Assembly (NCBI RefSeq): GCF_013410875.1
Contig: NZ_JACCCU010000003.1
Location: 62,001-126,000 of the forward strand
Length of the DNA: 64,000 bases
Reading direction: 5' to 3'
From: Tunturiibacter empetritectus
Lineage (GTDB): Bacteria > Acidobacteriota > Terriglobia > Terriglobales > Acidobacteriaceae
This document shows, piece by piece, positions 45,236-54,797 of this stretch. Every line of letters starts with the position of its first letter. Position 1 is the stretch's first letter. The position numbers and the translations under genes were made by a program. The notes beneath the pieces were generated by a model. The model saw nothing but the letters and a program-made list of their open reading frames with translations, searched no databases and was not told the origin of the DNA.

Positions 45236-46219
45236 ATGAGCAAGAAGTGGCAAGCATCAGACATTCCGTCGCTCGCAGACAAGCGTGTTCTTATCACTGG
45301 AGCGAATAGCGGCATCGGTTATCATGCTGCGCTAAAGCTTGCCCGTAAGGGTGCTCACATTATCTTTGCCTGCCGTGATCAGAGACGAGGCGAAGCTGCC
45401 CTCGCCCGAGTGGAAGCCGATTCACCGGGCTTGCGCATGGAGCTGGCAATTCTTGACCTCGCTTCTCTTTCTTCGATCCATCATTTTGCGGCTGCTGAAC
45501 TCGCGCAACATCGCCCGCTGCACCTGCTCATCAATAACGCCGGCGTTATGACTCCGCCCCGCCGCAAAGAAACAGCTGATGGCTTCGAGGTGCAATTTGG
45601 CACGAATGTTCTAGGCCACTTCGCACTCACTGCACTTCTTATGCCCGCGCTGCAGCAGGCTGCTGGCGCATCTTCCGGCAATGCAGCCGAACGACCTCGA
45701 GTCGTGACCATTGCTTCGATTGCACACAAACGAGGACGCATAAACTTCGATGACTTGAACTCCACGCGAAGCTACTCTCCGATGGGAGCCTATCAACAAT
45801 CGAAGCTCGCCAATCTTCTGATTGCTTTCGAGCTGGATCGTCGCCTGCGCGCGGCGAACTCACGCATCATGAGCGTTGCTGCGCACCCTGGCGTAGCGAA
45901 TACAAATCTCTTCCAGTCGGGCGAATACTCCGCAGTTGAAAAGAGCCTTCGCACCTTTGTGGGACATGTTATTGGCATTGCTCTCAACTCGGACTCCGAA
46001 GGGGCTCTCCCGACGCTCTATGCATCAACATCCGACGATGCAGAAGACGGTGGGTATTATGGGCCGCAAGGTTTTCTGGAGATGCGTGGTCACGAGGTAG
46101 GACGAGCAAAGATAGCTGCACAAGCGACCGACACCGCCTGTGCCGTTCGCTTATGGCAAGTCTGCGAAGAATTGACAGGGGTTAAATTCTTTAGCGAGGT
46201 GGCGGCTGTCGCCTCGTAA
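45236..46219 (+). CDS. Short-chain dehydrogenase/reductase (retinol dehydrogenase-like)
   Basis: NAD(P)-dependent oxidoreductase of the SDR superfamily. Seen: cofactor loop VLITGANSGIGYHAALKLARKGAHIIFACRD, the LINNAGVM motif, a Ser in VVTIASIAHKRG, and the catalytic YxxxK in YQQSKLANLL. The end resembles the WW-oxidoreductase/retinol-dehydrogenase subgroup (AHPGVANTNLF). 327 residues from ATG 45236; an upstream ATG at 45173 gives 21 extra residues. Substrate not deducible. It diverges from the catalase-like gene. Confidence 0.92.
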   Translation: MSKKWQASDIPSLADKRVLITGANSGIGYHAALKLARKGAHIIFACRDQRRGEAALARVEADSPGLRMELAILDLASLSSIHHFAAAELAQHRPLHLLINNAGVMTPPRRKETADGFEVQFGTNVLGHFALTALLMPALQQAAGASSGNAAERPRVVTIASIAHKRGRINFDDLNSTRSYSPMGAYQQSKLANLLIAFELDRRLRAANSRIMSVAAHPGVANTNLFQSGEYSAVEKSLRTFVGHVIGIALNSDSEGALPTLYASTSDDAEDGGYYGPQGFLEMRGHEVGRAKIAAQATDTACAVRLWQVCEELTGVKFFSEVAAVAS

Positions 46220-46321
46220 ACGTGATGAGAATTTCTCGACGGCACCACGCAGACACGGCTCTCGCTTAAGTGATCTGGAGCTTTTGGCAGACGTGGGTGA
46301 ATGAGAAGAACTAAAACCAAC

Positions 46322-48523
46322 TCACTCGCCTAAGGCCTGAATAAGAGTAATGTGCCTTCCCGCATCGTGCTGATCGGTCAACAGAACGATCTTCCCATCC
46401 TGAGCGACAGTCAGGCCAGCGTAGACGGGAGGAGTCTGCTTGAGCATTGCGTACAAGGATGTGATCTTCGTATCGGGATTGAAGAGACGAATTGCACTGG
46501 AGGAGTCCCCGCGGTCGAGGTAGAAGATCCCCCGGGAAGTAATCTGCCAGTACCCCCAATAACCTGCGGATGGCTGCGTCAGGATCTGCGTCTCAGCTCC
46601 GCCAGTTGGTGGGACCCGCCAGATCCCGTCTTCATCGCCGCGGGTGTAATAGAGCCATTTGCCATCGGGCGATTCCTGCGGAACGATCCCATCTCCCGTG
46701 GTCACCGGCTGCGGGTCCCCTCCTGCTGCGGGTACTCGCCAGAGCTGCCAGCGGTCGCCGCGGTTAGAGCGAAAGTAGATCGACTGATCATCATGAGACC
46801 ACCTCGGAGTGATATCGTTCGCATCCCCAAAGGTGAGCTGCTTTGGATGGCCCCCGGCAGCGGGCACGCAGAAGATATGCGAGTGACCTTCGGGACGTGA
46901 GTCGAAGAGAATTTTGTTGCCTTGGTTGGACCAGGAGGGGCTGCCGGTGAGCGGGCCAGCCATGAAAGTCAGTTGCCGAAGCTGATCCCCGGACTGGGAG
47001 GCAATCCATATCTCCTGATTGCCCGAGCGTCGGGACTGGAAGGCGAAGAAGCGCCCATCGGGCGAAAGGGCTGGGGCTGAATCTTGCTGGGTTGAGGTCA
47101 GAACAGAGTCGGACTGAACCGGAGTCTCCTTGCCTGAGCTCGGTTGGAGACGGAGAATGCTCCAGATGGCGGATCCTTGCGTGTAGGCTAACTCTCCGGC
47201 CTTCGGCCCCACCGCCGGCTGATACGCATCTTCCGTTCCCACGGGTAGGCGCTCGGGGAGCTTATCTTTCAGCCCGATCTTCCAAAGACCATACTTCCCG
47301 CCCCGGTTAGAGGAGAAGATGAGGAAGGAGCTATCCGCAGCCCAGGCGAGGCTGTCGATGTTCAAATGGTCATGCGTGAGCTGATGCAACTCGCCAGTGG
47401 CAGTCGACATGAAGTAGATGTCCCGAACGGCGGTTTCACTTGCCCGAGTAAATGCGATCCATTTGCCGTTGGGCGAGTAAGCTGGGTTCAGATCACCCTC
47501 CCAGCCCGCAGGTGGCGTCGTGATGGATCTGGTACTGAAGGTATGGAGATCAAGCAGGAAGATTGAGGAGTTTGGAGAGGTGCCGGAGTGGTCCGGATAG
47601 ATCAATGAGCTTCCTGAGGGAGCCCAGGAGAGCGCGCCTTGCTCCCAATGGCTGGGTTCCTGCGGGATCAGTAGTCTATGTGGAGCCGCCTGCGAACTCA
47701 CATTCGCAACCGAGAGGCTGAGACCATCGTTCGATCTAGCCAGATAAGCTATCTGACTCCCATCCGGCGACCAGGTGGGGCTGAACTGCTCGTTCTCGTC
47801 AGAGGTGAGCTGTTTTACCTCTTCCGTGCCAATGGTCTTGATATAAATCCGTCGAGAAGCCATATCTTCGGAGATCCAGACGAAGGCAACTTTTCTTCCA
47901 TCAGGAGAGAACGCGGGCTGAATCTGCTCACCTGAGTAAGAGGTGAACTGGATCGTCCGAAAGGAGTTGGCGGCCCTGACCGATCTTCCCTTGCTTCTCT
48001 GGTAGGACCAAATGGCTATCAATGCACCCAAAATCAGCACCGCGATCAAGACGATCCACCCAATCCAGTAGCGATCACTCCACCTGGAGGTTTGCGATAG
48101 CACTGGGGGAGGCAAAGCAGCGTGGCTGAAGGAGGGGTGGATAGATGATAAGTCTTGAGTTTCGATGGGTAGCTCAGAGACCGGGGCTACGAGCCTGTAA
48201 CCAACTTTGGGGATCGTCTGAATGAAGTGTGGCGTATGAGGGTCATCCTCGGTGATACGTCGCAGAATGGAGATACATCGGGTGAGGACGTCGTCGCTAA
48301 CGAATGTGTCCGGCCAAACTGCAGAGATTAAGTCTTCCTTGGAGACGACACGACCATGCTGAGCTGAGAGTGTAAGGAGCACTTTCATGACTTTAGGTTC
48401 GATGTGGCGTACCACTTCGTCCCTTGTTAGAGAGTTGAGCTCGGTCTGAACTAGCCACTCTCCGACCCGAAACTCTGTCCAGCGTTCTTCCACCTCTGCC
48501 CCGACTTCCTTTAAATTGCTCAT
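46322..48523 (-). CDS. Membrane-anchored winged-helix regulator with TolB-like PD40 propeller
   Basis: A 733-residue CadC-like one-component sensor. Residues 15-115 are an OmpR/PhoB-type DNA-binding domain (VVRHIEPKVMKVLLTLSAQHGRVVSKEDLISAVWPDTFVSDDVLTRCISILRRI...IQTIPKVGYRLVAPV). One membrane helix follows (WIGWIVLIAVLILGALIAIW, about 155-175), and residues 190-730 form a periplasmic propeller of repeated PD40 units (FSPDGRKVAFV, WSPDGSQIAYL, FSPTW). It is divergent from the TonB receptor, with 125 bases between them, so it probably senses a ligand and controls that locus. Confidence 0.9.
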   Translation of the reverse strand: MSNLKEVGAEVEERWTEFRVGEWLVQTELNSLTRDEVVRHIEPKVMKVLLTLSAQHGRVVSKEDLISAVWPDTFVSDDVLTRCISILRRITEDDPHTPHFIQTIPKVGYRLVAPVSELPIETQDLSSIHPSFSHAALPPPVLSQTSRWSDRYWIGWIVLIAVLILGALIAIWSYQRSKGRSVRAANSFRTIQFTSYSGEQIQPAFSPDGRKVAFVWISEDMASRRIYIKTIGTEEVKQLTSDENEQFSPTWSPDGSQIAYLARSNDGLSLSVANVSSQAAPHRLLIPQEPSHWEQGALSWAPSGSSLIYPDHSGTSPNSSIFLLDLHTFSTRSITTPPAGWEGDLNPAYSPNGKWIAFTRASETAVRDIYFMSTATGELHQLTHDHLNIDSLAWAADSSFLIFSSNRGGKYGLWKIGLKDKLPERLPVGTEDAYQPAVGPKAGELAYTQGSAIWSILRLQPSSGKETPVQSDSVLTSTQQDSAPALSPDGRFFAFQSRRSGNQEIWIASQSGDQLRQLTFMAGPLTGSPSWSNQGNKILFDSRPEGHSHIFCVPAAGGHPKQLTFGDANDITPRWSHDDQSIYFRSNRGDRWQLWRVPAAGGDPQPVTTGDGIVPQESPDGKWLYYTRGDEDGIWRVPPTGGAETQILTQPSAGYWGYWQITSRGIFYLDRGDSSSAIRLFNPDTKITSLYAMLKQTPPVYAGLTVAQDGKIVLLTDQHDAGRHITLIQALGE

Positions 48524-48648
48524 TCAAATATGCTTGTCGTCCCTCAGAAAACCCTCAGACAAGCATCACTCTCTCTTCAGGATCATCGCGTTGTCGTCTG
48601 CATAGGGTTCGAAACGCAATTAGTTGTTTGTTTTCAAAGGAAGCCAAA

Positions 48649-51600
48649 GTGAACCAATCAAAAAAATCATGCAGTCTTAATAGATTCGTTAATAGCGCTC
48701 CGAGTCGCACCTGGTTCCTGTCGGCAGAATGTCTGGCCGCTCATCCGCTGAACAGAGTTATGTTGGCCGCGGTGTTTATCCTACTGGCCTGCTGTTTCCC
48801 TGCCTTCGCGCAAGTCACTTCGGGCACTATTCTCGGCTCCATTCAGGATACATCGGGAGCCATTATCCCCGGCGCTAAGGTCACTGCTACTGCTTCGAAT
48901 CTTGGCATTTCGCGGACGGTGAACTCAGCCGACAACGGCACCTTTTCGCTCTCTAACCTCCCAGCGACCACTTACAAACTCACGGTAACGGCAAAGGGGT
49001 TCGAAACCCTCGAAAAAGACGGCATCATTCTCAGCTCCGCCGATAAACTAAACGCCGGTACCTTCAGCCTCAAAGTCGGCGCCGAGGCCACAAGCGTCAC
49101 TGTGACCGCAGATTCTGGACAGCTCCAGATTCAGGCGAACTCAGGCGAGAGGTCGGACCTCATCACTGGCAAGCAACTCAATGATATCGCTCTCAACGGC
49201 CGCAACGTTCTCGATATCATTCGCGTCGTTCCAGGCGTCTCGGGCGTAGGATCCTTCGGTGCCTCCGGAACGGGTGGCCTCACCTCGTACAGTGTCAACG
49301 GTACACGGCAAAATCAGCACGACTTCACCATAGATGGAGCTTCAAACGTCGATACAGGCGACAACGGCGGAACCCAGGTGACCGTCAACACCGACGCCAT
49401 CGCCGAAGTAAAGGTTCTCACCTCGAACTATCAAGCTGAGTTCGGCAAGGCGGGCGGCGGGTCTTTCGTCGTCACCTCGCGCGGTGGAACCAATGACTTT
49501 CATGGCAACGCACACTACTTTCATCGCAACGAAGGTTTGAATGCAAACGACTATGTCAGCGATCAAAACGGGACCCCAAAACAGCTTTACCGGTACAACA
49601 CGTTCGGCTACCAGATCGGGGGCCCGATTCTCAAGGATAAGCTCTTCTTCTTCTTCTCCAATGAGTTTTACCGTCAACTCGTGCCAGGCAGCCTCGACCA
49701 GTACCGCACGCCGACTCAGCTTGAGCGCCAGGGCGATTTTTCACAGAGTGTCGACAGCAGCGGCAACCCTATCCAGATCTTCAACCCAGCCACTGGCGCT
49801 CCATTCGCTGGTAACAAGATCACGCAGGCAGCTTTGACGCCTTCGCAGCAGGCCAGCTTCGCCCAGGTGCAAAAGATCTTCAGTCTCTATCCCCTACCGA
49901 ACGTCTCCAATAACAATACCTACAACCGGCAGGACCCTCTCTCCTCGACCCATCCCCGTACCGAGTACATTGGTCGCGTTGACTACCAGATTTCGCCGTC
50001 CGAACGCATCTTCGTTCGGTATATCAACAACCAAGATACCCAAACTGGCCCTATCGGTTCGTTCGGTGGCATCTTGTGCGGTGGCTCGCTCCAGTTTGCA
50101 GGTGGTTGCACCGACAAGCAGCCTGGCTGGAATCTCTCGGTCGACCTCACCAGCACCCTGAGACCGACGTTGCTCAACGAGCTCACCGTCGGCCCCAGCG
50201 TGTATCACTCCAATATCGACGGCGTGAATGGCAATATCACCGTCGGTGCGAATAACATTAACCTGCCTCTGCTGTATCCGGTCACAAGTGATACTTCGAT
50301 TCCGGACTTCGGATTCAGCGGCAACGGGCAAAACTATCCCTCTACCTACTTAGGTTCGACGCCGTGGCACCAGGCGACCACGACCATCACCGCAAACGAT
50401 AACCTGACATGGAGCCTGCACAGTCACACGGTCAAGTTCGGCGCCTTCTATCAGCGCGCTCGCAAAGACCAGATCAGCTACGGCAACTCGAACGGCCAGT
50501 TCAGCTTCGGCAACAATTGCACTGGATCGCTGGGTTGCCTTAACTCCAGCTCCTCAAACAGTGGATCTCCCTTTGCTAGTGCCCTGATCGGTTCCTTCTC
50601 AAACTTCGACCAGTCGAGCGCTCGGCCTACAGGCTACTTCCGTTATAACCAAGTAGAGTTCTACGCGCAGGATACATGGCAAGTCTCGCCTCGTTTCACT
50701 CTCGACTACGGACTTCGTTTTGCCTACATTCCGCCGCAGTACGACGCTAAAAACCAGATTGCTCTCTTTACGCCATCTGCTTACAACCCCGCCGATGCAG
50801 TCTCTATCGATACCGGTGGCAACATTATTCCGAACTCCGGCAATCGACTCAATGGCATGACCTACGCCGCCGATGGAACGCTGCCGAAGGGCGGATGGAA
50901 TAGCCGCGGCATTATGTACGAGCCTCGCCTTGGAGCTTCTTACGATATCTTCGGCGACAACAAGGGTGTTCTTCGCGGCGGCTTCGGTATCTCGCACGAC
51001 CGTGAGCAGGGCAACCTGATCTTCAATACCGTCTTCGGCAACCCATCTCTTGTAACTACTCCATCCGTCCCTTTCAGCACCATCCCACAGATACCTACGG
51101 CTGCCCAGGCAAACTCCGGTGTGCTCAGCGGTATCTACGGTGCGGACGTAAACGGTCAGGTTCCAACTGTCTATAGCTACAGCCTCGGCATCCAGCGAGA
51201 GATCCTTCATGAAACCACTCTCGATGTAGCCTACGTAGGCACCCAGGGCCGCCATCTGGTCACAGCTCGTGACCTTAACACGATTCCGTACGGCACAACT
51301 TTCACCCGTGCTGCACAGGATCCAAGCCAGTTTGCCGGCGGTGTCGTTCCAACCGTCGAGCCGAACCTTCCACCCGAGTACGCCGCCGCTGGATACGCCT
51401 TCAGTGGACGGTATGCCTACACGCAGAACTTCCTCTCTCCGTACAAGGGCTACGGCCAAATGGAGTATTACAAGTTCGACGGAACCTCGAACTATAACTC
51501 GCTACAGGTCTCGGTGCAGCGGCGCTTTGCCCGTGGTCTTACCTTCGGCGGCGTCTACACTTGGTCCAAAACACTCACTACCTCCAGCGCAGATGAGAGC

Positions 51601-52242
51601 TTCGTCGATCCCTTCAACCCGCGCAAATACAGCTACGGTGTCGCGAGCTACGACCGTCCCAACATCGGCGCAATCAACTACGTCTATGATCTTCCTAACC
51701 TTGCCCGTCGCTTCAATGGACCTCACTGGCTCAGTTACGTTACCGATGGCTATCAGCTCTCCGGCCTCGCCAACATAATGAGCGGCCAGCCAGTACGGAA
51801 CTCCCTCTACTCACCTGCGAACCAGGTCACTGGCGGTTCACAGTACAGCAAGACGCCTCCTGCATGGGTGGGTGTCGATCACCTTGGCAACCTGATTCTG
51901 CCTACTATTGGGCAGCCTAACTTGGGCGCACCCGGCAGCCTCCGTCAAGGCGGCATGGTCACCTGGGACTCTTCTATCTTCAAGAACTTCGCCATCGGAG
52001 AGGCAAGCAAAGGCCGTTCCATCCAGCTTCGCGGCGAGTTCTTCAACGTCCTCAATCATCCGAACATCCTGACACGCGACTACAACGCAAACGTCACGCT
52101 GCCAACCTACAATGCAAATGGAACCTTTACGCCGCTCTCTATCGCGAAGGACACCAACTGGGGTCAACCCACTGCTGCTTTCGGAGCAGCTGGTCCCGGT
52201 GGCCCACGCGTTATCCAGCTTGCCGCAAAGGTTTACTTCTAA
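48649..52242 (+). CDS. TonB-dependent receptor with N-terminal carboxypeptidase-regulatory-like domain
   Basis: Outer-membrane importer of large ligands, likely oligosaccharides. The 1197-residue product has a signal sequence (VMLAAVFILLACCFPAFAQ), a carboxypeptidase-regulatory-like fold at about 40-125 (TSGTILGSIQDTSGAIIPGAKVTATASNLGISRTVNSADNGTFSLSNLPATTYKLTVTAKGFE), a plug domain (LNDIALNGRNVLDIIRVVPGV), and a long barrel ending in KVYF. GTG 48649 has AAGGA about eight bases upstream; the TTG at 48628 is less likely. A terminator follows. The type is hugely expanded in Acidobacteriota. Confidence 0.95.
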   Translation: MNQSKKSCSLNRFVNSAPSRTWFLSAECLAAHPLNRVMLAAVFILLACCFPAFAQVTSGTILGSIQDTSGAIIPGAKVTATASNLGISRTVNSADNGTFSLSNLPATTYKLTVTAKGFETLEKDGIILSSADKLNAGTFSLKVGAEATSVTVTADSGQLQIQANSGERSDLITGKQLNDIALNGRNVLDIIRVVPGVSGVGSFGASGTGGLTSYSVNGTRQNQHDFTIDGASNVDTGDNGGTQVTVNTDAIAEVKVLTSNYQAEFGKAGGGSFVVTSRGGTNDFHGNAHYFHRNEGLNANDYVSDQNGTPKQLYRYNTFGYQIGGPILKDKLFFFFSNEFYRQLVPGSLDQYRTPTQLERQGDFSQSVDSSGNPIQIFNPATGAPFAGNKITQAALTPSQQASFAQVQKIFSLYPLPNVSNNNTYNRQDPLSSTHPRTEYIGRVDYQISPSERIFVRYINNQDTQTGPIGSFGGILCGGSLQFAGGCTDKQPGWNLSVDLTSTLRPTLLNELTVGPSVYHSNIDGVNGNITVGANNINLPLLYPVTSDTSIPDFGFSGNGQNYPSTYLGSTPWHQATTTITANDNLTWSLHSHTVKFGAFYQRARKDQISYGNSNGQFSFGNNCTGSLGCLNSSSSNSGSPFASALIGSFSNFDQSSARPTGYFRYNQVEFYAQDTWQVSPRFTLDYGLRFAYIPPQYDAKNQIALFTPSAYNPADAVSIDTGGNIIPNSGNRLNGMTYAADGTLPKGGWNSRGIMYEPRLGASYDIFGDNKGVLRGGFGISHDREQGNLIFNTVFGNPSLVTTPSVPFSTIPQIPTAAQANSGVLSGIYGADVNGQVPTVYSYSLGIQREILHETTLDVAYVGTQGRHLVTARDLNTIPYGTTFTRAAQDPSQFAGGVVPTVEPNLPPEYAAAGYAFSGRYAYTQNFLSPYKGYGQMEYYKFDGTSNYNSLQVSVQRRFARGLTFGGVYTWSKTLTTSSADESFVDPFNPRKYSYGVASYDRPNIGAINYVYDLPNLARRFNGPHWLSYVTDGYQLSGLANIMSGQPVRNSLYSPANQVTGGSQYSKTPPAWVGVDHLGNLILPTIGQPNLGAPGSLRQGGMVTWDSSIFKNFAIGEASKGRSIQLRGEFFNVLNHPNILTRDYNANVTLPTYNANGTFTPLSIAKDTNWGQPTAAFGAAGPGGPRVIQLAAKVYF

Positions 52243-52257
52243 ACGAATTGCATCATC

Positions 52258-52291
52258 CGGGCTATCGCCGAAAACGATAGCCCGATTTTTT
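52258..52291 (+). terminator. Rho-independent terminator after the TonB receptor gene
   Basis: CGGGCTATCG (52258-52267) pairs perfectly with CGATAGCCCG (52275-52284) around CCGAAAA, followed by ATTTTTT. The GH30 gene begins 24 bases later, so it is either separately transcribed or partly read through. Confidence 0.85.
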
Positions 52292-52314
52292 ATCTCTGCT
52301 TCCCGAGGAATTTT

Positions 52315-53724
52315 GTGCTCTCTCGCGCGCATCGCTACGCCTCTGCTGTTTTGCTTATCGCATCCAGCCCCTTGTTCTCGCAGACTGTACGGTCTTACAT
52401 ATCTACATCCGATCTCTCCCGTGCTCTTGAGGCGCAGCCTATCCTGTCGTTCGCGCCCGCAAGCAGTCCGGCGCCTCTTACGATTAGCGTAGATGAGAGC
52501 AGCCGCTTCCAGACAATGGACGGCTTCGGCATCTCTATGACGGAGGGCTCTGCATGGTTGCTCCACGAGCGGATGCCCCCAGCGATGAGCCGCGATGTGA
52601 TGACGAAGCTCTTCGATCCCTCTAGCGGAATTGGCCTAAGTTTTGTTCGGCTCCCTATCGGTTCTACTGATCTATCGCTCAATCACTACAGCTACGACGA
52701 CATGCCCGCAGGACAACAAGACACCGAACTGCACCACTTCTCAACCACGCACGATGAGGCGTATGTCTTCCCCATCATGCGAGAGGCACTGAAACTCAAT
52801 CCGTCCATTACCGTCATGGCCACACCATGGAGCGCTCCTGCATGGATGAAGACGCATGATTCCATGATCGGCGGTTCTCTTCGCGAAGAGGACATGTCTG
52901 CTTACGCAGAGTACATCGTGCGATCGCTGCAGTCCTTTGAGAAGGAAGGCATCCCGGTGAAATACTTGACAGTGCAGAACGAACCACTACATGAGACAGA
53001 AGACTTTCCCGGAACCTTGATGCTTGCGGATCAGCAGAAGCATTTGATCGGCCATTATCTCGGGCCCGATCTACGTCGCATGGGCCTGCGGACGCAGGTG
53101 CTTGCCTACGATCACAACTGGGATCATCCGGAGTATCCACTTGAGGTGCTGTCGGACCCTGCGGCCGCTCCCTTCATGGCTGGGTCCGCACTGCACTGCT
53201 ATGGAGGTGAGCCAACTGCCCAGAGCGTCATTCATAATAAGTTTCCCGACAAAGGAATATGGATGACGGAGTGTTCCGGTGGGACGTGGCAAAAGAAGGC
53301 TCCATTGGAGGTTACGGCTCACCTACTGATTGACTCTACCCGCAATTGGGCCAAGGCAGTGGCACTCTGGGGCATTGTGTTGGATACCGACCACAACCCA
53401 CATGCGGGCGGCTGTGGGACGTGTCGGGGATTGGTTACGTTGGATACGAATAAGATGAGCGTTTCCTACACTGGGGATTTTTACGCGTTGGCACAGGCTA
53501 GCAAGTTCGTCCATCCCGTGGCAACTCGTATCGATTCAACATCCTTCGGGAGTGACAGTCTCGAAAGCGTGGCTTTTCAAAACGTAGACGGATCAATCGC
53601 CTTGCTGGTCTTGAACAATCGAAGCGACGCGGCAACATTCGACGTGAGTTGGAGAGCCAGTACCTTCCACACGTCGCTACCACCTGGAGCGCTTGCAACT
53701 TACATGTGGTCTCTGAAGCACTAG
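52315..53724 (+). CDS. Glycoside hydrolase family 30 (secreted)
   Basis: Exported glycosidase related to glucosylceramidases and beta-1,6-glucanases. 469 residues with a signal peptide (YASAVLLIASSPLFS). The family pattern is clear: QTMDGFGISMTEGSAWLL, RLPIGSTDLS, MATPWSAPAWMKT, acid/base Glu223 in TVQNEPLH, nucleophile Glu319 in WMTECSGG, and a C-terminal beta-sandwich. The GTG start at 52315 is preceded by GAGGAA. Position behind the TonB receptor suggests it trims the glycan that the receptor imports. Exact linkage unknown. Confidence 0.93.
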   Translation: MLSRAHRYASAVLLIASSPLFSQTVRSYISTSDLSRALEAQPILSFAPASSPAPLTISVDESSRFQTMDGFGISMTEGSAWLLHERMPPAMSRDVMTKLFDPSSGIGLSFVRLPIGSTDLSLNHYSYDDMPAGQQDTELHHFSTTHDEAYVFPIMREALKLNPSITVMATPWSAPAWMKTHDSMIGGSLREEDMSAYAEYIVRSLQSFEKEGIPVKYLTVQNEPLHETEDFPGTLMLADQQKHLIGHYLGPDLRRMGLRTQVLAYDHNWDHPEYPLEVLSDPAAAPFMAGSALHCYGGEPTAQSVIHNKFPDKGIWMTECSGGTWQKKAPLEVTAHLLIDSTRNWAKAVALWGIVLDTDHNPHAGGCGTCRGLVTLDTNKMSVSYTGDFYALAQASKFVHPVATRIDSTSFGSDSLESVAFQNVDGSIALLVLNNRSDAATFDVSWRASTFHTSLPPGALATYMWSLKH

Positions 53725-53779
53725 CCATTCCACCCGATATGTGGCCAACATGATTTTCGAATGGTCAAATTTGGAAAAA

Positions 53780-53856
53780 TGGTCGGGACGACTAGATTCG
53801 AACTAGCGACCTCACCCACCCCAAGGGTGCGCTCTACCAGGCTGAGCCACGTCCCG
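53780..53856 (-). tRNA. tRNA-Pro (GGG anticodon)
   Basis: A 77-nt tRNA on the minus strand. The acceptor stem CGGGACG/CGUCCCG is perfect, followed by A and an encoded CCA. The D arm has AGCCUGGUAGAGC, the anticodon stem-loop CACCC-UUGGGGU-GGGUG gives anticodon GGG, and the T arm is CUAGUUCGAAUCUAG. It should read CCC and CCU codons. Confidence 0.96.
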
Positions 53857-53949
53857 ACTATGGTTTGCACGTCAGCCCAGGAGGGTGACGGCGGGGGTAT
53901 GTTGCAGTCCTAAGTGTACACGACCGGCCCGGTTTTGAGGTCAGGGAGA

Positions 53950-54222
53950 CTATGTCGTCGGCGCCACAAACTCCTTCGGCAACGAGCCCCCCTCACCAAA
54001 AAAGAACTCGTTCATCTGTTCAACAAGAAATTCCTGCGCCTCTCGTGTCCACGGCTGCAAGCGATACTCATTCAAAAGCATCTTCTGCCGCTCTACCCAT
54101 TCGCCCCACGACTTTTTCGAGACGTTCTTGAAGATCTTCTGACCAAAGTCCGAATCGAACGGCGGCTCATCCAGTCCTTCCATCTCAGTCTTGAATCTCG
54201 TGTCGAACACCATGTGTGCCAT
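53950..54222 (-). CDS. Fe(2+)-trafficking protein, YggX family
   Basis: A 90-residue oxidative-stress protein that protects iron-sulfur clusters. The core matches YggX: LGKRIY-like FGQKIFKNVSKKSWGEWVERQKMLLNEYRLQPWTREAQEFLVEQMNEFFFG. The E. coli protein has an N-terminal Cys (TIFCTF); here the same place reads MVFDTRFK, so that Cys is absent. A near-perfect AAAGGAG lies seven bases before the ATG. Likely monocistronic. Confidence 0.88.
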   Translation of the reverse strand: MAHMVFDTRFKTEMEGLDEPPFDSDFGQKIFKNVSKKSWGEWVERQKMLLNEYRLQPWTREAQEFLVEQMNEFFFGEGGSLPKEFVAPTT

Positions 54223-54253
54223 TCTCTAACTCCTTTGGAACTTTTATTCTACG

Positions 54254-54736
54254 ATGCCGTACGAATTATTGCGCAGCATCCAATACCCCATGACTATCGC
54301 TTACGACGTAGTGATGGCAGCCGGAGCAGCAATGATGGCAGGCAATGAGTTCGCCATTGCAGCTTTTTGTCCATCTCAATTTGGAAGATTGAGTACCAGA
54401 ACGCACGCTGAAGCTGCCGCTTCGATGGGAGCAAGCCTCGGAAAGGGGATGCCTTTCTGGTACGCCCTCTTGCTCCTGTTCCTCATCGGTGCAGCGTTCG
54501 AGCATCGCCCAATTTCACACGGCTTTGAAGCTCATTGCGTATGCCGAATCTCTCTGGGCCGCACCATCACCTTCACCGTAACCATGCTCGTGCCGATCAA
54601 TAATCGTATAGCGAAGATGATACCGCGCGTCCCTACGACGGGTTGGCTCAAAGATCGCGTACATTGGGATCTTCTTCACCGCATACGGGTTGCGGTGCTA
54701 GTAGTATCTATTCTTCTGCTCCTTACGGCTTATTGA
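54254..54736 (+). CDS. DUF1772 family membrane protein
   Basis: A 160-residue protein with about four hydrophobic helices (IAYDVVMAAGAAMMAGNEFAIAAF, WYALLLLFLIGAAF, TITFTVTMLVPINNRIA, IRVAVLVVSILLLLTAY). The C-terminal pattern PINNRIAKM...DRVHWDLLHRIRVAVLV is that of DUF1772, which includes anthrone-oxygenase-like proteins. The divergent ATG is only 31 bases from the YggX start, so their promoters overlap. Function unknown. Confidence 0.8.
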   Translation: MPYELLRSIQYPMTIAYDVVMAAGAAMMAGNEFAIAAFCPSQFGRLSTRTHAEAAASMGASLGKGMPFWYALLLLFLIGAAFEHRPISHGFEAHCVCRISLGRTITFTVTMLVPINNRIAKMIPRVPTTGWLKDRVHWDLLHRIRVAVLVVSILLLLTAY

Positions 54737-54797
54737 AGTCGGCTTGCTAAAATCTCCTCAACCAGCTTCTGATTTTGACTTGTGTGAAGGCCGGCGC

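Noticed and set aside
48231..48243. GTGGCGTATGAG word inside the regulator gene resembling the G9-element block
   Set aside because: Only the short word matches and it lies in coding sequence of a winged-helix domain; chance match.
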